Notes: generated by a model not told the origin, from the letters alone. DNA of 24,124 bases from UMGS1312 sp964631595 (GCA_964631595.1 CAZVXL010000022.1:1-24124), one strand, 5' to 3'. Positions 1 to 7,416 are shown, numbered from the stretch's first letter. Made by a program: numbers and translations.

Positions 1-65
1 GCACAGCAGGTCAGCACCCCCGCGCTCAGCGCCGCGGTAAGGAGCAGCGATACAAGCTTTTTCAT
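1..65 (-). CDS. N-terminus of a secreted lipoprotein (partial, runs off the left edge)
   Basis: Only the first 21 codons are in the window. They read MKKLVSLLLTAALSAGVLTC, a basic start, a hydrophobic core and a small-residue run ending in Cys. This is a lipoprotein signal peptide with an LxxC-like lipobox, so the product is probably an exported, lipid-anchored protein such as a solute-binding protein, but the mature part is not visible. GGAGGT at 76-71 sits about 5 bases before the ATG at 65, which decides the start over another ATG at 69 whose frame gives no signal peptide. A good sigma-A promoter lies just upstream (94-122). Confidence 0.7.
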   Translation of the reverse strand, partial: MKKLVSLLLTAALSAGVLTCC

Positions 66-93
66 ACATTACCTCCGAATCTATTCTGTTTGT

Positions 94-122
94 ATTTTAC
101 CATTGTTAACAAAATATGTCAA
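94..122 (-). promoter_or_regulatory. Sigma-A promoter for the leftward lipoprotein gene
   Basis: On the minus strand TTGACA (122-117) is followed after 17 bases by TAAAAT (99-94). The -35 is perfect and the -10 matches 5 of 6. The predicted start is near 87, giving a leader of about 20 bases that holds the GGAGGT ribosome site. Confidence 0.75.
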
Positions 123-178
123 CAGTTTTATCTTGTTTGCAAATACATCCCCGCACGCGGCATATATTTTTCATAAGT

Positions 179-207
179 CTGATAATTTTCCGTCAGGTGG
201 GCATAAT
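179..207 (+). promoter_or_regulatory. Possible sigma-A promoter for the ptsH-ptsI-crr-ptsG operon
   Basis: CTGATA (179-184, 4 of 6 matches) and CATAAT (202-207, 5 of 6) are separated by 17 bases. The predicted start lies about 23 bases before ptsH. No antiterminator target or terminator-like hairpin is seen between it and ptsH, so LicT/GlcT-type control is not supported here. A catabolite repression site was not recognised. Confidence 0.4.
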
Positions 208-236
208 ATACAACAAATCAGGTATACGGGGGAAAT

Positions 237-497
237 ATGAAAACGATCAGCCACACAGTCAGGGATCCGAACGGTATTCACGCAAGACCCGCGGGGATCC
301 TTGTGAGCACAGCCAAAAAATTCGATTCCGATATAAAAATATACTGCGGCGAGCGTCATGGAGACTGCAAGCGGATATTTTCGGTCATGAGTCTGTCGCT
401 GAGATCGGGTGACAGATTCAGCCTGCAAATAAGCGGCACCGACGAGGAGAGCGCGGCAGAGGCATTGTCACTTGCAATAGAGGATGCCGGAATATAG
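237..497 (+). CDS. ptsH: HPr phosphocarrier protein with Arg46 in place of the regulatory Ser
   Basis: HPr is the small cytoplasmic PTS carrier that takes phosphate from Enzyme I on a histidine and passes it to IIA. The 86-residue length is normal. The active-site motif GIHARPAG places His15 and Arg17 at the expected positions. In Firmicutes the helix around residue 46 usually reads KSIMGVMSL, and HPr kinase/phosphorylase modifies Ser46; here it reads KRIFSVMSL, so codon 46 (CGG, 372-374) encodes Arg and residue 49 is Ser. The catalytic role should be intact while Ser46-based catabolite control should be lost. GGGGGAA precedes the ATG by about 2-8 bases. It is first in an operon with ptsI, crr and ptsG. 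It could be one of several HPr paralogs in the genome. It is not Crh-like, because Crh lacks His15. Confidence 0.93.
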   Translation: MKTISHTVRDPNGIHARPAGILVSTAKKFDSDIKIYCGERHGDCKRIFSVMSLSLRSGDRFSLQISGTDEESAAEALSLAIEDAGI

Positions 498-532
498 TCT
501 CGGCAGTGCGCCGGACACGATATCTTTTTGAT

Positions 533-546
533 CCGCCGTACGGCGG
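533..546 (+). promoter_or_regulatory. Inter-cistronic hairpin just before the ptsI ribosome site
   Basis: CCGCCG and CGGCGG flank TA, a perfect 14-base palindrome; as RNA this would be a 5-bp stem with a GUAC loop. It ends just before the GGAG (550-553) of ptsI. There is no T-tract, so it is not a terminator. It may affect ptsI translation or mRNA processing between ptsH and ptsI. Confidence 0.5.
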
Positions 547-558
547 GATGGAGTATTT

Positions 559-2229
559 ATGCGAATTATTAAAGGAAAGGGAGTTGTCCCCGAGATCGCC
601 GTAGGCAAATTCTTTATGCTTGACAGAAAAAGCCGCCGCACAGCCGTCGGTGAGAGGTCGGAAAGTGCGGACGGTCTTATCGGTGAAGCGGAGCGCCTCA
701 AGACCGCGGTCTGCAGAGCCTCCGACGAGCTGTCCGAGCTCTCGGAGCTTGCAAGAGAGAGAGTCGGTCTCTCGGAGGCGGAGATATTCGAAACACAGCG
801 TCTAATGCTCACCGACGAGGATCTTTACGGTACCGCCGAAAAGCTTGTCGCAGACGGGCTTTCGGCTGAGGAGGCGATACGGAAAAGCGGAGACGTGCTG
901 AAGGCGATGCTTCTCGGCTCGGATTCCGAATATATGAGGCAAAGAGCCGCAGATGTTGAGGCTGTCCTTGACAAGGTATGTGAGCATCTTTCGGGAAAGA
1001 GAGACGGGGTGGAGCTGACATCTCCCGCCGTGATCGGTGCGTTTGATCTGACTCCGGCGCAGACACTCACGCTCGACCGCGACATGGTGCTCGGCTTTGT
1101 GACGGGTGCGGGCGGCACAAGCTCACACACCGCGATCCTTGCGCGCTCCATGAACATTCCCGCCGTTGTCGGCGCAGGTGAGCTTCCGCCCGAGGCGGAC
1201 GGCGCCACCGTGATCCTCGACGGCTGTGAGGGGCTTCTTATAATATCCCCCGACAGCGAGACGCTGGAGCTCTACGGCAAGAGAACGGCGAAAAAGAACG
1301 AGGAGCGCAGAGCCATCGAAGCGATGAGCGGGGTCGGGCTGTCATATATGGGGCGCGACGTAAGAATATGCGCCAACATCGCCTCCCCGAGCGAGGCTCT
1401 CTCCGCAAGGCGCTTCGGTGCGGACGGTATCGGGCTGTTCCGCAGTGAGTTTTTATACATGAAGCACGGGAGAGAGCCGAGTGAAGCCGAGCAGTATGAG
1501 GCATACTGTGAGGCGGCGCGCGGTATCGACGGCGGTGAGGTCATCATCCGCACTCTCGATGCGGGAGCGGACAAGGATATACCGTATCTCGGGCTGAAAA
1601 AGGAGCCGAATCCGGCTCTCGGGCTCAGAGCCATACGCCTGTCTCTCGCAAGAGAGGAAACCTTCCGTATTCAGATAAAAGCTCTGCTTCGCGCCGCCGC
1701 CAGACACCGCATCTCGATAATGCTTCCGATGATCGCGGACATCTCCGAGCTCCGATGCGCCAAGAGGGTAATAGATTCCGTAAAATCGGAGCTCTCCGCC
1801 GAGAAGGTGCCCTTCTCCGAGGACACGCCGATCGGAATTATGATCGAAACCCCAGCGGCGGCAGTCACAGCCGAGCTTTTGGCAGGTGAGGCGGATTTCT
1901 TTTCCGTGGGCACCAACGATCTCGTGCAGTACACGATGGCGGCGGATCGAATGAATTCCGATGTGTCGTACCTTTGCGACGGCGCTCCCGAGGCTGTTTT
2001 GAGACTGCTTGAGCACGTCGGAAAAAGCGCCGCCGAGGCGGGGATCTGGGCGGGAATATGCGGAGAGCTTGCGGCGGACACCTCGCTCACGGAATTTTTC
2101 ATGAAGGCAGGCTACACGGAGCTGTCCGTCGCTCTGTCGCAGATACCGAGGATCAAAAAGAGGCTCTCGGAGCTTGACGGCGCCGCCGTCAGGGCTTTTG
2201 CCCCGAAAAGCGGCACACACAGTATATAA
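559..2229 (+). CDS. ptsI: PTS Enzyme I (PEP-protein phosphotransferase)
   Basis: Enzyme I takes phosphate from PEP onto a histidine and hands it to HPr, starting sugar uptake by the PTS. The 556 residues are close to the usual 570-575. An N-terminal HPr-binding helical region comes first, then the phosphohistidine motif GAGGTSSHTAILAR with His190, then the C-terminal PEP-binding TIM barrel with FRSEFLYM, ADKDIPYLGL, GTNDLVQYTMAADR and the catalytic Cys in GICGELA. All expected active-site blocks are present. The start follows GGAG at 550-553. It lies 61 bases after ptsH, with a palindromic hairpin in the gap, and 13 bases before crr, so co-transcription is very likely. Confidence 0.96.
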   Translation: MRIIKGKGVVPEIAVGKFFMLDRKSRRTAVGERSESADGLIGEAERLKTAVCRASDELSELSELARERVGLSEAEIFETQRLMLTDEDLYGTAEKLVADGLSAEEAIRKSGDVLKAMLLGSDSEYMRQRAADVEAVLDKVCEHLSGKRDGVELTSPAVIGAFDLTPAQTLTLDRDMVLGFVTGAGGTSSHTAILARSMNIPAVVGAGELPPEADGATVILDGCEGLLIISPDSETLELYGKRTAKKNEERRAIEAMSGVGLSYMGRDVRICANIASPSEALSARRFGADGIGLFRSEFLYMKHGREPSEAEQYEAYCEAARGIDGGEVIIRTLDAGADKDIPYLGLKKEPNPALGLRAIRLSLAREETFRIQIKALLRAAARHRISIMLPMIADISELRCAKRVIDSVKSELSAEKVPFSEDTPIGIMIETPAAAVTAELLAGEADFFSVGTNDLVQYTMAADRMNSDVSYLCDGAPEAVLRLLEHVGKSAAEAGIWAGICGELAADTSLTEFFMKAGYTELSVALSQIPRIKKRLSELDGAAVRAFAPKSGTHSI

Positions 2230-2242
2230 CGGAGGTCACAGT

Positions 2243-2728
2243 ATGTTCGGACAAAAGAAAAGGGCGCTGACTCTGCTCGCGCCCGTAACGGGAAAGGTCA
2301 TTCCGCTCGAAAACTCGGAGGACAGGGCCTTTGCGGAAAAGCTCGTCGGAGAAGGCGTTGCGATAATGCCCGTTGACGGGGATTTCAGATGCCCCGCCGA
2401 CGGCAGGATAGTCGGAGTTGCGGAGGCGCTTCATGCGTACAGCATTGAGACCGAGGAGGGAGTGGATATTCTCGTTCACATCGGCATTGACACGGTAGGT
2501 CTTTCCGGCAGGGGGTACACGCCGCTTGTGAAGGCGGGTGACACCGTGAAGGCGGGAGATCCGCTGTGCAGGGTGGATATTGAGCTTTTGAGCTCACTCG
2601 GCTATTCCGCCTGTACCCCCGTTGTGATATGCGATGCCGACCGTCTTTCCTCCTTCTCACCGTTTTACGGTGATGCGATAGGCGGAGCGGACACGGTGAT
2701 CGAATACACCGTCGGGGGAAGGAGGTGA
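2243..2728 (+). CDS. crr: PTS IIA component, glucose family
   Basis: This cytoplasmic IIA protein accepts phosphate from HPr and passes it to the IIB domain of the next gene. At 161 residues it is a normal stand-alone IIA-Glc (PTS_EIIA_1 family). His64 in EALHAYSIET and His79 in VDILVHIGIDTVGL match the two active-site histidines of IIA-Glc (His75 and His90 in E. coli), His79 being the phosphorylated one. The chosen ATG follows GGAGGT at 2231-2236 by 6 bases; an upstream in-frame ATG at 2174 would overlap ptsI and lacks a ribosome site. Its stop is only a few bases before the GTG of the IICB gene, so the two are probably translationally linked. In Firmicutes a free IIA is less common than a fused one. 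Confidence 0.92.
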   Translation: MFGQKKRALTLLAPVTGKVIPLENSEDRAFAEKLVGEGVAIMPVDGDFRCPADGRIVGVAEALHAYSIETEEGVDILVHIGIDTVGLSGRGYTPLVKAGDTVKAGDPLCRVDIELLSSLGYSACTPVVICDADRLSSFSPFYGDAIGGADTVIEYTVGGRR

Positions 2729-2733
2729 GGGCT

Positions 2734-4332
2734 GTGAGCGGCACGGCTAAAGAGAGATCCGGTGGCGGATTATTCAGTATTCTTCAAAGAGTCGGGCGCT
2801 CCTTCATGCTGCCCATCGCACTGCTCCCCGTCGCGGGGCTTCTTCTCGGAATTGGCTCATCCTTCACAAACGGAGCAATGATCGGCGCATACGGGCTTGA
2901 AAAATGGCTCGGTGAGGGCACGGTGCTGTACTCCGTTCTCACCGTAATGAGTGAGACGGGCAACATCATCTTCACGAATCTGCCGCTCATCTTCGCCCTC
3001 GGCGTTGCGCTCGGAATGGCGGAAAACGAAAAAGCCACCGCCGTTCTCTCCGCGGCTATCGCATTCTTTGTAATGCACCGCACGATATCCACGCTGATAG
3101 AGCTCACGGGAATGAATGACGGAGAGGTGCTTGAGGGAACGATATCAAGCATCGTCGGGATACAGTCGCTCGAAATGGGCGTATTCGGCGGCATTATCGT
3201 AGGGCTCGGCGTTGCCGCGCTCCACAACCGTTTTTACAAAATAAAGCTTCCCTCCGTGATATCCTTCTTCGGCGGAGTGAGATTTATACCGATAATCTCC
3301 ACGCTCGTATTTATAATAGTCGGTGTCGTGATGTTCTTTGTGTGGCCCGTGCTCCAGCGCGGGATATATGCCCTCGGCGGGCTTGTGCTGAGCTCGGGCT
3401 ATGCGGGAACGCTCATTTACGGCACGATAGAGCGTGCGCTTATTCCCTTCGGTCTGCACCACGTATTCTATATGCCGTTCTGGCAGACGGGGCTCGGCGG
3501 CACCGCCGTCATCGACGGGATTGCCGTATCCGGAGCGCAGAACATCTTCTTTGCCGAGCTTGCCTCCTCATCGACCGAGGTATTCAGTGTCAGCGCCACG
3601 CGCTTTATGGCGGGTAAATTCCCGTTTATGATATTCGGGCTTCCCGCCGCCGCGCTTGCAATGTACCGTGCGGCAAGACCCGAGAGGAGAAAGGTCGCGG
3701 GCGGACTTCTCCTTTCCGCCGCGCTCACCTCTGCCGTAACGGGCATCACCGAGCCCATTGAATTCACCTTTCTGTTCGTAGCGCCGCTTCTCTATGCGGT
3801 ACACTGCGTTTTGGCGGGGCTTTCGTATATGCTCATGCACCTGCTCGGAGTCGGTGTCGGAATGACCTTCTCCGGCGGACTTATCGACCTCACCCTGTTC
3901 GGCATACTCCAAGGCAATGCCAAGACCCACTGGCTGTGGGCTGTCGCCGTGGGAATACTGTACTTTGCCGTATACTTCTTTCTCTTTTATTATCTCATCA
4001 AGGCAAAGCGCTATATCACTCCGGGACGGGAGAGCGGCGGTGAGACAAAGCTTTACACGAGAGCGGATTACAGCAAAAAAAGAGACGGCGGCGGCGGACT
4101 TCCCGAAAGGATCGTCGCGGGGCTCGGCGGCAGGGAGAACATCCGTGCCCTCGATTCATGCGCGACACGGCTCAGAGTGACAGTTGCCGATCCGGAGCTT
4201 ATCGACGAGGGAACGCTGAAGGAGACCGGTGCCGCCGGAGTTATAAAAAAGGGCGGCGGTGTGCAGGTGATATACGGTCCCACCGTCACCGTGATAAAAA
4301 GTGAGCTTGACGAATATCTCGGAGCCGAGTAA
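2734..4332 (+). CDS. ptsG: PTS glucose-family permease, IICB (glucose or related hexose)
   Basis: This is an integral membrane sugar permease with a C-terminal phosphotransfer domain. Residues ~10-430 form the IIC channel, with many hydrophobic segments and glucose-family blocks such as SFMLPIALLPVAGLLLG, IERALIPFGLHHVFYMPF and TGITEPIEF. A charged linker leads to IIB (~450-530), whose ALDSCATRLRV motif carries the phosphocysteine Cys476. There is no fused IIA; the separate crr product would supply it. I chose GTG at 2734 because GGAGG (2721-2725) sits 8 bases before it, whereas the GTG at 2725 overlaps that ribosome site. The IIC blocks look closer to PtsG than to NagE, but glucose versus N-acetylglucosamine or another hexose cannot be settled from sequence alone. 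Confidence 0.92.
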   Translation: MSGTAKERSGGGLFSILQRVGRSFMLPIALLPVAGLLLGIGSSFTNGAMIGAYGLEKWLGEGTVLYSVLTVMSETGNIIFTNLPLIFALGVALGMAENEKATAVLSAAIAFFVMHRTISTLIELTGMNDGEVLEGTISSIVGIQSLEMGVFGGIIVGLGVAALHNRFYKIKLPSVISFFGGVRFIPIISTLVFIIVGVVMFFVWPVLQRGIYALGGLVLSSGYAGTLIYGTIERALIPFGLHHVFYMPFWQTGLGGTAVIDGIAVSGAQNIFFAELASSSTEVFSVSATRFMAGKFPFMIFGLPAAALAMYRAARPERRKVAGGLLLSAALTSAVTGITEPIEFTFLFVAPLLYAVHCVLAGLSYMLMHLLGVGVGMTFSGGLIDLTLFGILQGNAKTHWLWAVAVGILYFAVYFFLFYYLIKAKRYITPGRESGGETKLYTRADYSKKRDGGGGLPERIVAGLGGRENIRALDSCATRLRVTVADPELIDEGTLKETGAAGVIKKGGGVQVIYGPTVTVIKSELDEYLGAE

Positions 4333-4356
4333 GACGGCTGTCCGCGCCCTCCGATA

Positions 4357-4398
4357 TTGCCGAGAGTCTGTCCGACGGGCACCTCTCGGCAAATCCTT
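4357..4398 (+). terminator. Rho-independent terminator of the pts operon
   Basis: TTGCCGAGAG (4357-4366) pairs perfectly with CTCTCGGCAA (4383-4392). The loop holds an inner TGTCC/GGGCA pairing, so the hairpin is long. It is followed by ATCCTTTT. It lies 24 bases after the ptsG-like stop and before the dpaA promoter. Confidence 0.7.
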
Positions 4399-4401
4399 TT
4401 C

Positions 4402-4429
4402 ACACGCACGAGGTCTCCGGCATACAATA
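4402..4429 (+). promoter_or_regulatory. Sigma-E/sigma-K-like sporulation promoter for dpaAB
   Basis: CATACAATA at 4421-4429 fits the mother-cell -10 consensus (CATANNNTA for sigma-K, CATACANT for sigma-E). ACAC at 4402-4405, 15 bases upstream, fits a sigma-K -35. No sigma-A pair of similar quality is seen. In Bacillus subtilis the spoVF (dpaAB) operon is sigma-K dependent, so the match agrees with the gene function. The predicted leader is about 30 bases. Confidence 0.5.
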
Positions 4430-4433
4430 TTTA

Positions 4434-4453
4434 GTGATATACCCAGATATCAT
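4434..4453 (+). promoter_or_regulatory. Leader hairpin before the dpaA ribosome site
   Basis: TGATAT (4435-4440) and ATATCA (4447-4452) pair perfectly around ACCCAG, with a possible extra G-U pair outside. It sits at about the predicted 5' end of the message and 3 bases before GTGAGGT, the dpaA ribosome site. Confidence 0.4.
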
Positions 4454-4466
4454 ACGTGAGGTACAT

Positions 4467-5366
4467 ATGAACAAGACAAAGATATGCATAGTCGGCGGAG
4501 ATATGCGCCAGCTCTATCTTGCCGAGCAGCTTATAGGCAAGGGCTTTGACGTCAGCATATGCGGCATCGACAAGAGTCGCGTATCTGGCTACCGCCTGAG
4601 AAACGCGCGTGCCGCCGTCCACCCTGCCGAGGTCGCAGTCCCTAAAAGCTCCGTACTGATCCTCCCGATACCGATCTCCAAGGACGGCTTTCACATTTCC
4701 GCGCCTCTTGCGGGAAGCGGCAGCAATTACGAGATCAACGATATCCTCGATTTGGCGGAGAAGGATGCGATCATCGTCGGCGGATATGTTTCGGATTACA
4801 TACGCTCACACATTGAGGAACGCCGTCTGAGAGTATTCGATTACAACGAATCGGAGACCTTTCAGATAAGGAACAGCGTATCCACCGCCGAGGGCGCGCT
4901 TGAGATCGCGATGCGTGAGCTGCCGATGACTGTCCGAGGCACCTCCGCCGCCGTGCTCGGCTACGGCAGATGCGGCAGAACTCTTGCGGGGCTTCTCCGC
5001 AGTGTCGGTGCGAATGTCACGGTAAGCGCAAGAAGCGCCTCGGCGCTGGCGTGGGCAAACGTCGAGGGCTGTCGGAGCTGTCCCCTCTCCTCATTTCATG
5101 AGGTGGCAGGCGAATTTCCCGTCATATTCAACACCGTTCCCTACCCCGTTATCGGCTCCGATATCCTGTCGGCTCTCCCTCCCGATGCGCTTATGATCGA
5201 CATCGCCTCCCTCCCCGGAGGTATTTCTGCGGACGCATCTGTCCCCGACGGCGTCACGGTGATCTATGCCGGAGGTCTCCCCGGAAAGACCTCACCGAGG
5301 AGTGCCGGTGAGGCTGTCGGAGAAGCGATCCTCGAAGGACTCGCCGCAGAGGGGGTGGTACTGTGA
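4467..5366 (+). CDS. dpaA: Dipicolinate synthase subunit A (SpoVFA)
   Basis: With DpaB it converts a dihydroxytetrahydrodipicolinate-pathway intermediate to dipicolinic acid in the mother cell; dipicolinate with calcium fills the spore core. The 299 residues match the family (about 297). An N-terminal nucleotide-fold start, KICIVGGDMRQLYLAEQL, is followed by a dehydrogenase-type dinucleotide site, AAVLGYGRCGRTLAGLL, near residues 160-176, and the family-typical C-terminal block GGLPGKTSPRSAGE. The ATG at 4467 follows GTGAGGT (4456-4462); an in-frame ATG at 4434 is possible but would fall at the predicted transcript start. Its TGA overlaps the GTG start of dpaB. Confidence 0.93.
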   Translation: MNKTKICIVGGDMRQLYLAEQLIGKGFDVSICGIDKSRVSGYRLRNARAAVHPAEVAVPKSSVLILPIPISKDGFHISAPLAGSGSNYEINDILDLAEKDAIIVGGYVSDYIRSHIEERRLRVFDYNESETFQIRNSVSTAEGALEIAMRELPMTVRGTSAAVLGYGRCGRTLAGLLRSVGANVTVSARSASALAWANVEGCRSCPLSSFHEVAGEFPVIFNTVPYPVIGSDILSALPPDALMIDIASLPGGISADASVPDGVTVIYAGGLPGKTSPRSAGEAVGEAILEGLAAEGVVL

Positions 5367-5923
5367 TCGGATATGCGATCTGCGGTTCCTTCTGCACGCA
5401 CGCGGCATCACTCGAATGTCTGGCGGCGCTGTCGGAGGCGGGGGAGGATATACTGCCGATAATGAGCGATACCGCATTTTCCACCGACACCAGATTCGGC
5501 AAGGCGGAGGATTTCCGCCGCAGGATAACCGATATTTGCGGCAGGGAGATAATACACACCGTAAGGGAGGCAGAGCCGATAGGCCCGCTGATAGCTCTTG
5601 AGGCGCTCATCATAGCCCCCTGCACTGGCAATACCCTTGCCCGACTCGCCCTCGGGCTCACCGACGGAGCGGTCACGATGGCAGCCAAGGCTCATCTCCG
5701 CTCCGACCGTCCTCTGCTTATAGCTCTCGCCTCAAACGATGCAATGTCGGCAAATCTCTCCTCCATAGCGGAGCTGCTCCGACGAAAGAGCATCTACTTT
5801 GTTCCGCTGCGTCAGGACGATCCCGTATCAAAGCCGCACTCGCTTGTTGCCGATTTTTCGCTTCTCGGGGCTTCGCTTGAGGCGATGCGTGAGAAAAAGC
5901 AGCTCCGACCGCTCTTTTTGTGA
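5363..5923 (+). CDS. dpaB: Dipicolinate synthase subunit B (SpoVFB, flavoprotein)
   Basis: This is the flavoprotein-family partner of DpaA, needed for dipicolinate synthesis during sporulation. It has the family hallmarks GYAICGSFCTH at the N-terminus and APCTGNTLARLALGLTDG in the middle. The 186 residues are slightly shorter than the usual ~200. The GTG start overlaps the dpaA stop by four bases (GTGA), so the two are translationally coupled. The aspartate-pathway genes (asd, dapG, dapA) that follow spoVFB in Bacillus are absent here. No clear terminator was found in the 49 bases after the stop, so some read-through into the next leader is possible. Confidence 0.92.
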   Translation: MIGYAICGSFCTHAASLECLAALSEAGEDILPIMSDTAFSTDTRFGKAEDFRRRITDICGREIIHTVREAEPIGPLIALEALIIAPCTGNTLARLALGLTDGAVTMAAKAHLRSDRPLLIALASNDAMSANLSSIAELLRRKSIYFVPLRQDDPVSKPHSLVADFSLLGASLEAMREKKQLRPLFL

Positions 5924-5972
5924 GCTTCGCCTCCGACGCGGATCCGTTTGTTGAAAATTGCCGTTTTTGCCG

Positions 5973-6001
5973 TTGACATAATCATGATAAAGAGGTATAA
6001 T
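5973..6001 (+). promoter_or_regulatory. Perfect-consensus sigma-A promoter for the aminotransferase
   Basis: TTGACA (5973-5978), a 17-base spacer and TATAAT (5996-6001) match the vegetative consensus at every position. The predicted start is near 6008, about 39 bases before the gene. This predicts strong, mainly vegetative transcription, in contrast with the sporulation-type promoter of the preceding dpaAB. Confidence 0.9.
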
Positions 6002-6015
6002 TATTAAAGAATACA

Positions 6016-6034
6016 TTTCATCTAAGCAATGAAA
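6016..6034 (+). promoter_or_regulatory. Leader hairpin that overlaps the aminotransferase ribosome site
   Basis: TTTCAT (6016-6021) pairs with ATGAAA (6029-6034) around CTAAGCA. The 3' arm contains the first bases of the AAAGGA ribosome site (6032-6037) and also the upstream ATG at 6029. The stem is AT-rich and weak, so any effect on translation would be modest. Confidence 0.35.
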
Positions 6035-6046
6035 GGACTTTATATC

Positions 6047-7402
6047 ATGAAAAACTGGGCATCTGTCGATCCCGCCTCCGTCCCTTCTCTGAAGACCGAG
6101 CTTCCCGGCCCCAAGTCAAGGGAGATCCACGGGCGCTGTTCCACCCACATGAAAGGATACTCCAGTCAGGTCAGACTGTTCCCCGTTGCCTTTGATTCCG
6201 GCTTCGGTTACACTCTTACCGACGTAGACGGAAACAAATACATTGATTTCTCCTCCGGTATCTATGTTACGGGTCTCGGACATTGTCATCCGAAGATCAG
6301 TGAGGCTGTTGCGGCACAGGCGAAAAAGCTGATGAACTGCCACGACTTCTCCACCACCGTGAAGATGCAGCTCATGGAGAAGCTCCATGAGATCACCGGC
6401 GGACGCTTCGGCGGCTTCCAGCTCTACGATTCCGGTACCACCGCCGTTGAGGCAGGTCTGCGCTGTGCAAGAGCCGCTACCGGAAAATTTGAGTTCTACT
6501 CCTTCTGGAGAGATTTCCACGGCAAAACGCTCGGCTCCGTTTCTCTCGCCGTTGTCGGCGCGGATTCTCACATGAGAGCCCCCGGCTTCTACCTTGCACC
6601 CCGTCCGAATCCGTACCGTGATGCCTTCGGCCGCTCCAAGGAGGAGGCAATGAAGGATTCCACCCCCTACATCAAAACGCTTGAGGGTATGCTCGACAAC
6701 GAATCCTCGGGAAATGTTGCCGCAATCGTGCTTGAGCCCATTCAGGGCTGGGGCGGCTCCGTTGTTCCCCCCGCGGACTTCATTCCCAAGCTCCGTGAGC
6801 TCTGCACACGCAGAGGTATCCTTCTCTTTGCGGATGAGGTGCTGACCTGTATGGCTCGTACCGGTAAATTCCTCGCAATGGATCACTGGGATACGACAGC
6901 CGATATCACCACGCTCGGCAAGGGCTTCGGTAACGGCTTCCCCGTAACGGCAATGTGCGTATCAAAGGAGCTCGCTCCCGCGATCGAAAAGATCTCCGCC
7001 TCCTCCAGCTACGGCGGAAATCCGATGGCTTGCGCCGCAGCGCTCGCATCCATTGAGGTAATTGAGGAGGAGCAGCTCAACGAGCGCTCCGCTATGCTCG
7101 GAGAGCTTTTCCTCAAGAGAATGAACGAGATGATGGAACGTCATCCCATCATCGGAGACGTCCGCGGCAAGGGCTGTCTGCTTGCAATAGAGCTTGTCAA
7201 GGACAAGGATACAAAGGAGCCCTTCCCCGAGGCAGGCTCCATGGTATATCAGAAGGCATTCTCCAAGGGACTCGCTTGGGTACCCTCCGGTCATATTCTG
7301 AGACTTTCACCTCCCATGATCCTCGACGACGAGGTCGCGCTTAAGGGTCTTGACATCATTGAGGAAGCAGTATACGAGACCGAAAAGCATTTCGGCTATT
7401 GA
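6047..7402 (+). CDS. Class III PLP-dependent aminotransferase (GabT-like, substrate unknown)
   Basis: This is a fold-type I, class III aminotransferase, cytoplasmic, moving an amino group from an omega-amine or amino acid to a keto acid. The 451 residues are normal. Seen are the cofactor-binding DSGTTAVEAG block (128-137), the acidic FADEV motif with Asp263, and the Schiff-base lysine Lys292 in LGKGFGNGFP. GABA, ornithine, taurine or glutamate-semialdehyde type substrates cannot be told apart here. I chose ATG 6047 because AAAGGA (6032-6037) sits 9 bases before it; an ATG at 6029 lies within a hairpin arm and has no ribosome site. It is a single-gene unit with its own consensus promoter and terminator, and its visible codons lean to AAG, TCC and CTC, which fits high expression. 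Confidence 0.9.
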   Translation: MKNWASVDPASVPSLKTELPGPKSREIHGRCSTHMKGYSSQVRLFPVAFDSGFGYTLTDVDGNKYIDFSSGIYVTGLGHCHPKISEAVAAQAKKLMNCHDFSTTVKMQLMEKLHEITGGRFGGFQLYDSGTTAVEAGLRCARAATGKFEFYSFWRDFHGKTLGSVSLAVVGADSHMRAPGFYLAPRPNPYRDAFGRSKEEAMKDSTPYIKTLEGMLDNESSGNVAAIVLEPIQGWGGSVVPPADFIPKLRELCTRRGILLFADEVLTCMARTGKFLAMDHWDTTADITTLGKGFGNGFPVTAMCVSKELAPAIEKISASSSYGGNPMACAAALASIEVIEEEQLNERSAMLGELFLKRMNEMMERHPIIGDVRGKGCLLAIELVKDKDTKEPFPEAGSMVYQKAFSKGLAWVPSGHILRLSPPMILDDEVALKGLDIIEEAVYETEKHFGY

Positions 7403-7416
7403 TCCACGAATATCGG

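Noticed and set aside
66..236. Possible antiterminator target (GlcT/LicT type) before the pts operon
   Set aside because: No terminator hairpin overlaps it and no bipartite stem was found. The predicted leader is only about 23 bases.
1453..2220. Long reading frame (255 codons) antisense to ptsI; a similar one (256 codons) lies antisense to the aminotransferase at 6116-6886
   Set aside because: Both are shadows of GC-rich codons in well-supported genes, with no ribosome site and no recognisable domains.
559..4332. Many repeated words such as CTCGGAG and CTCCGAG in the pts genes
   Set aside because: They are in frame with Leu, Ser and Glu codons and reflect codon bias, not a repeat element.
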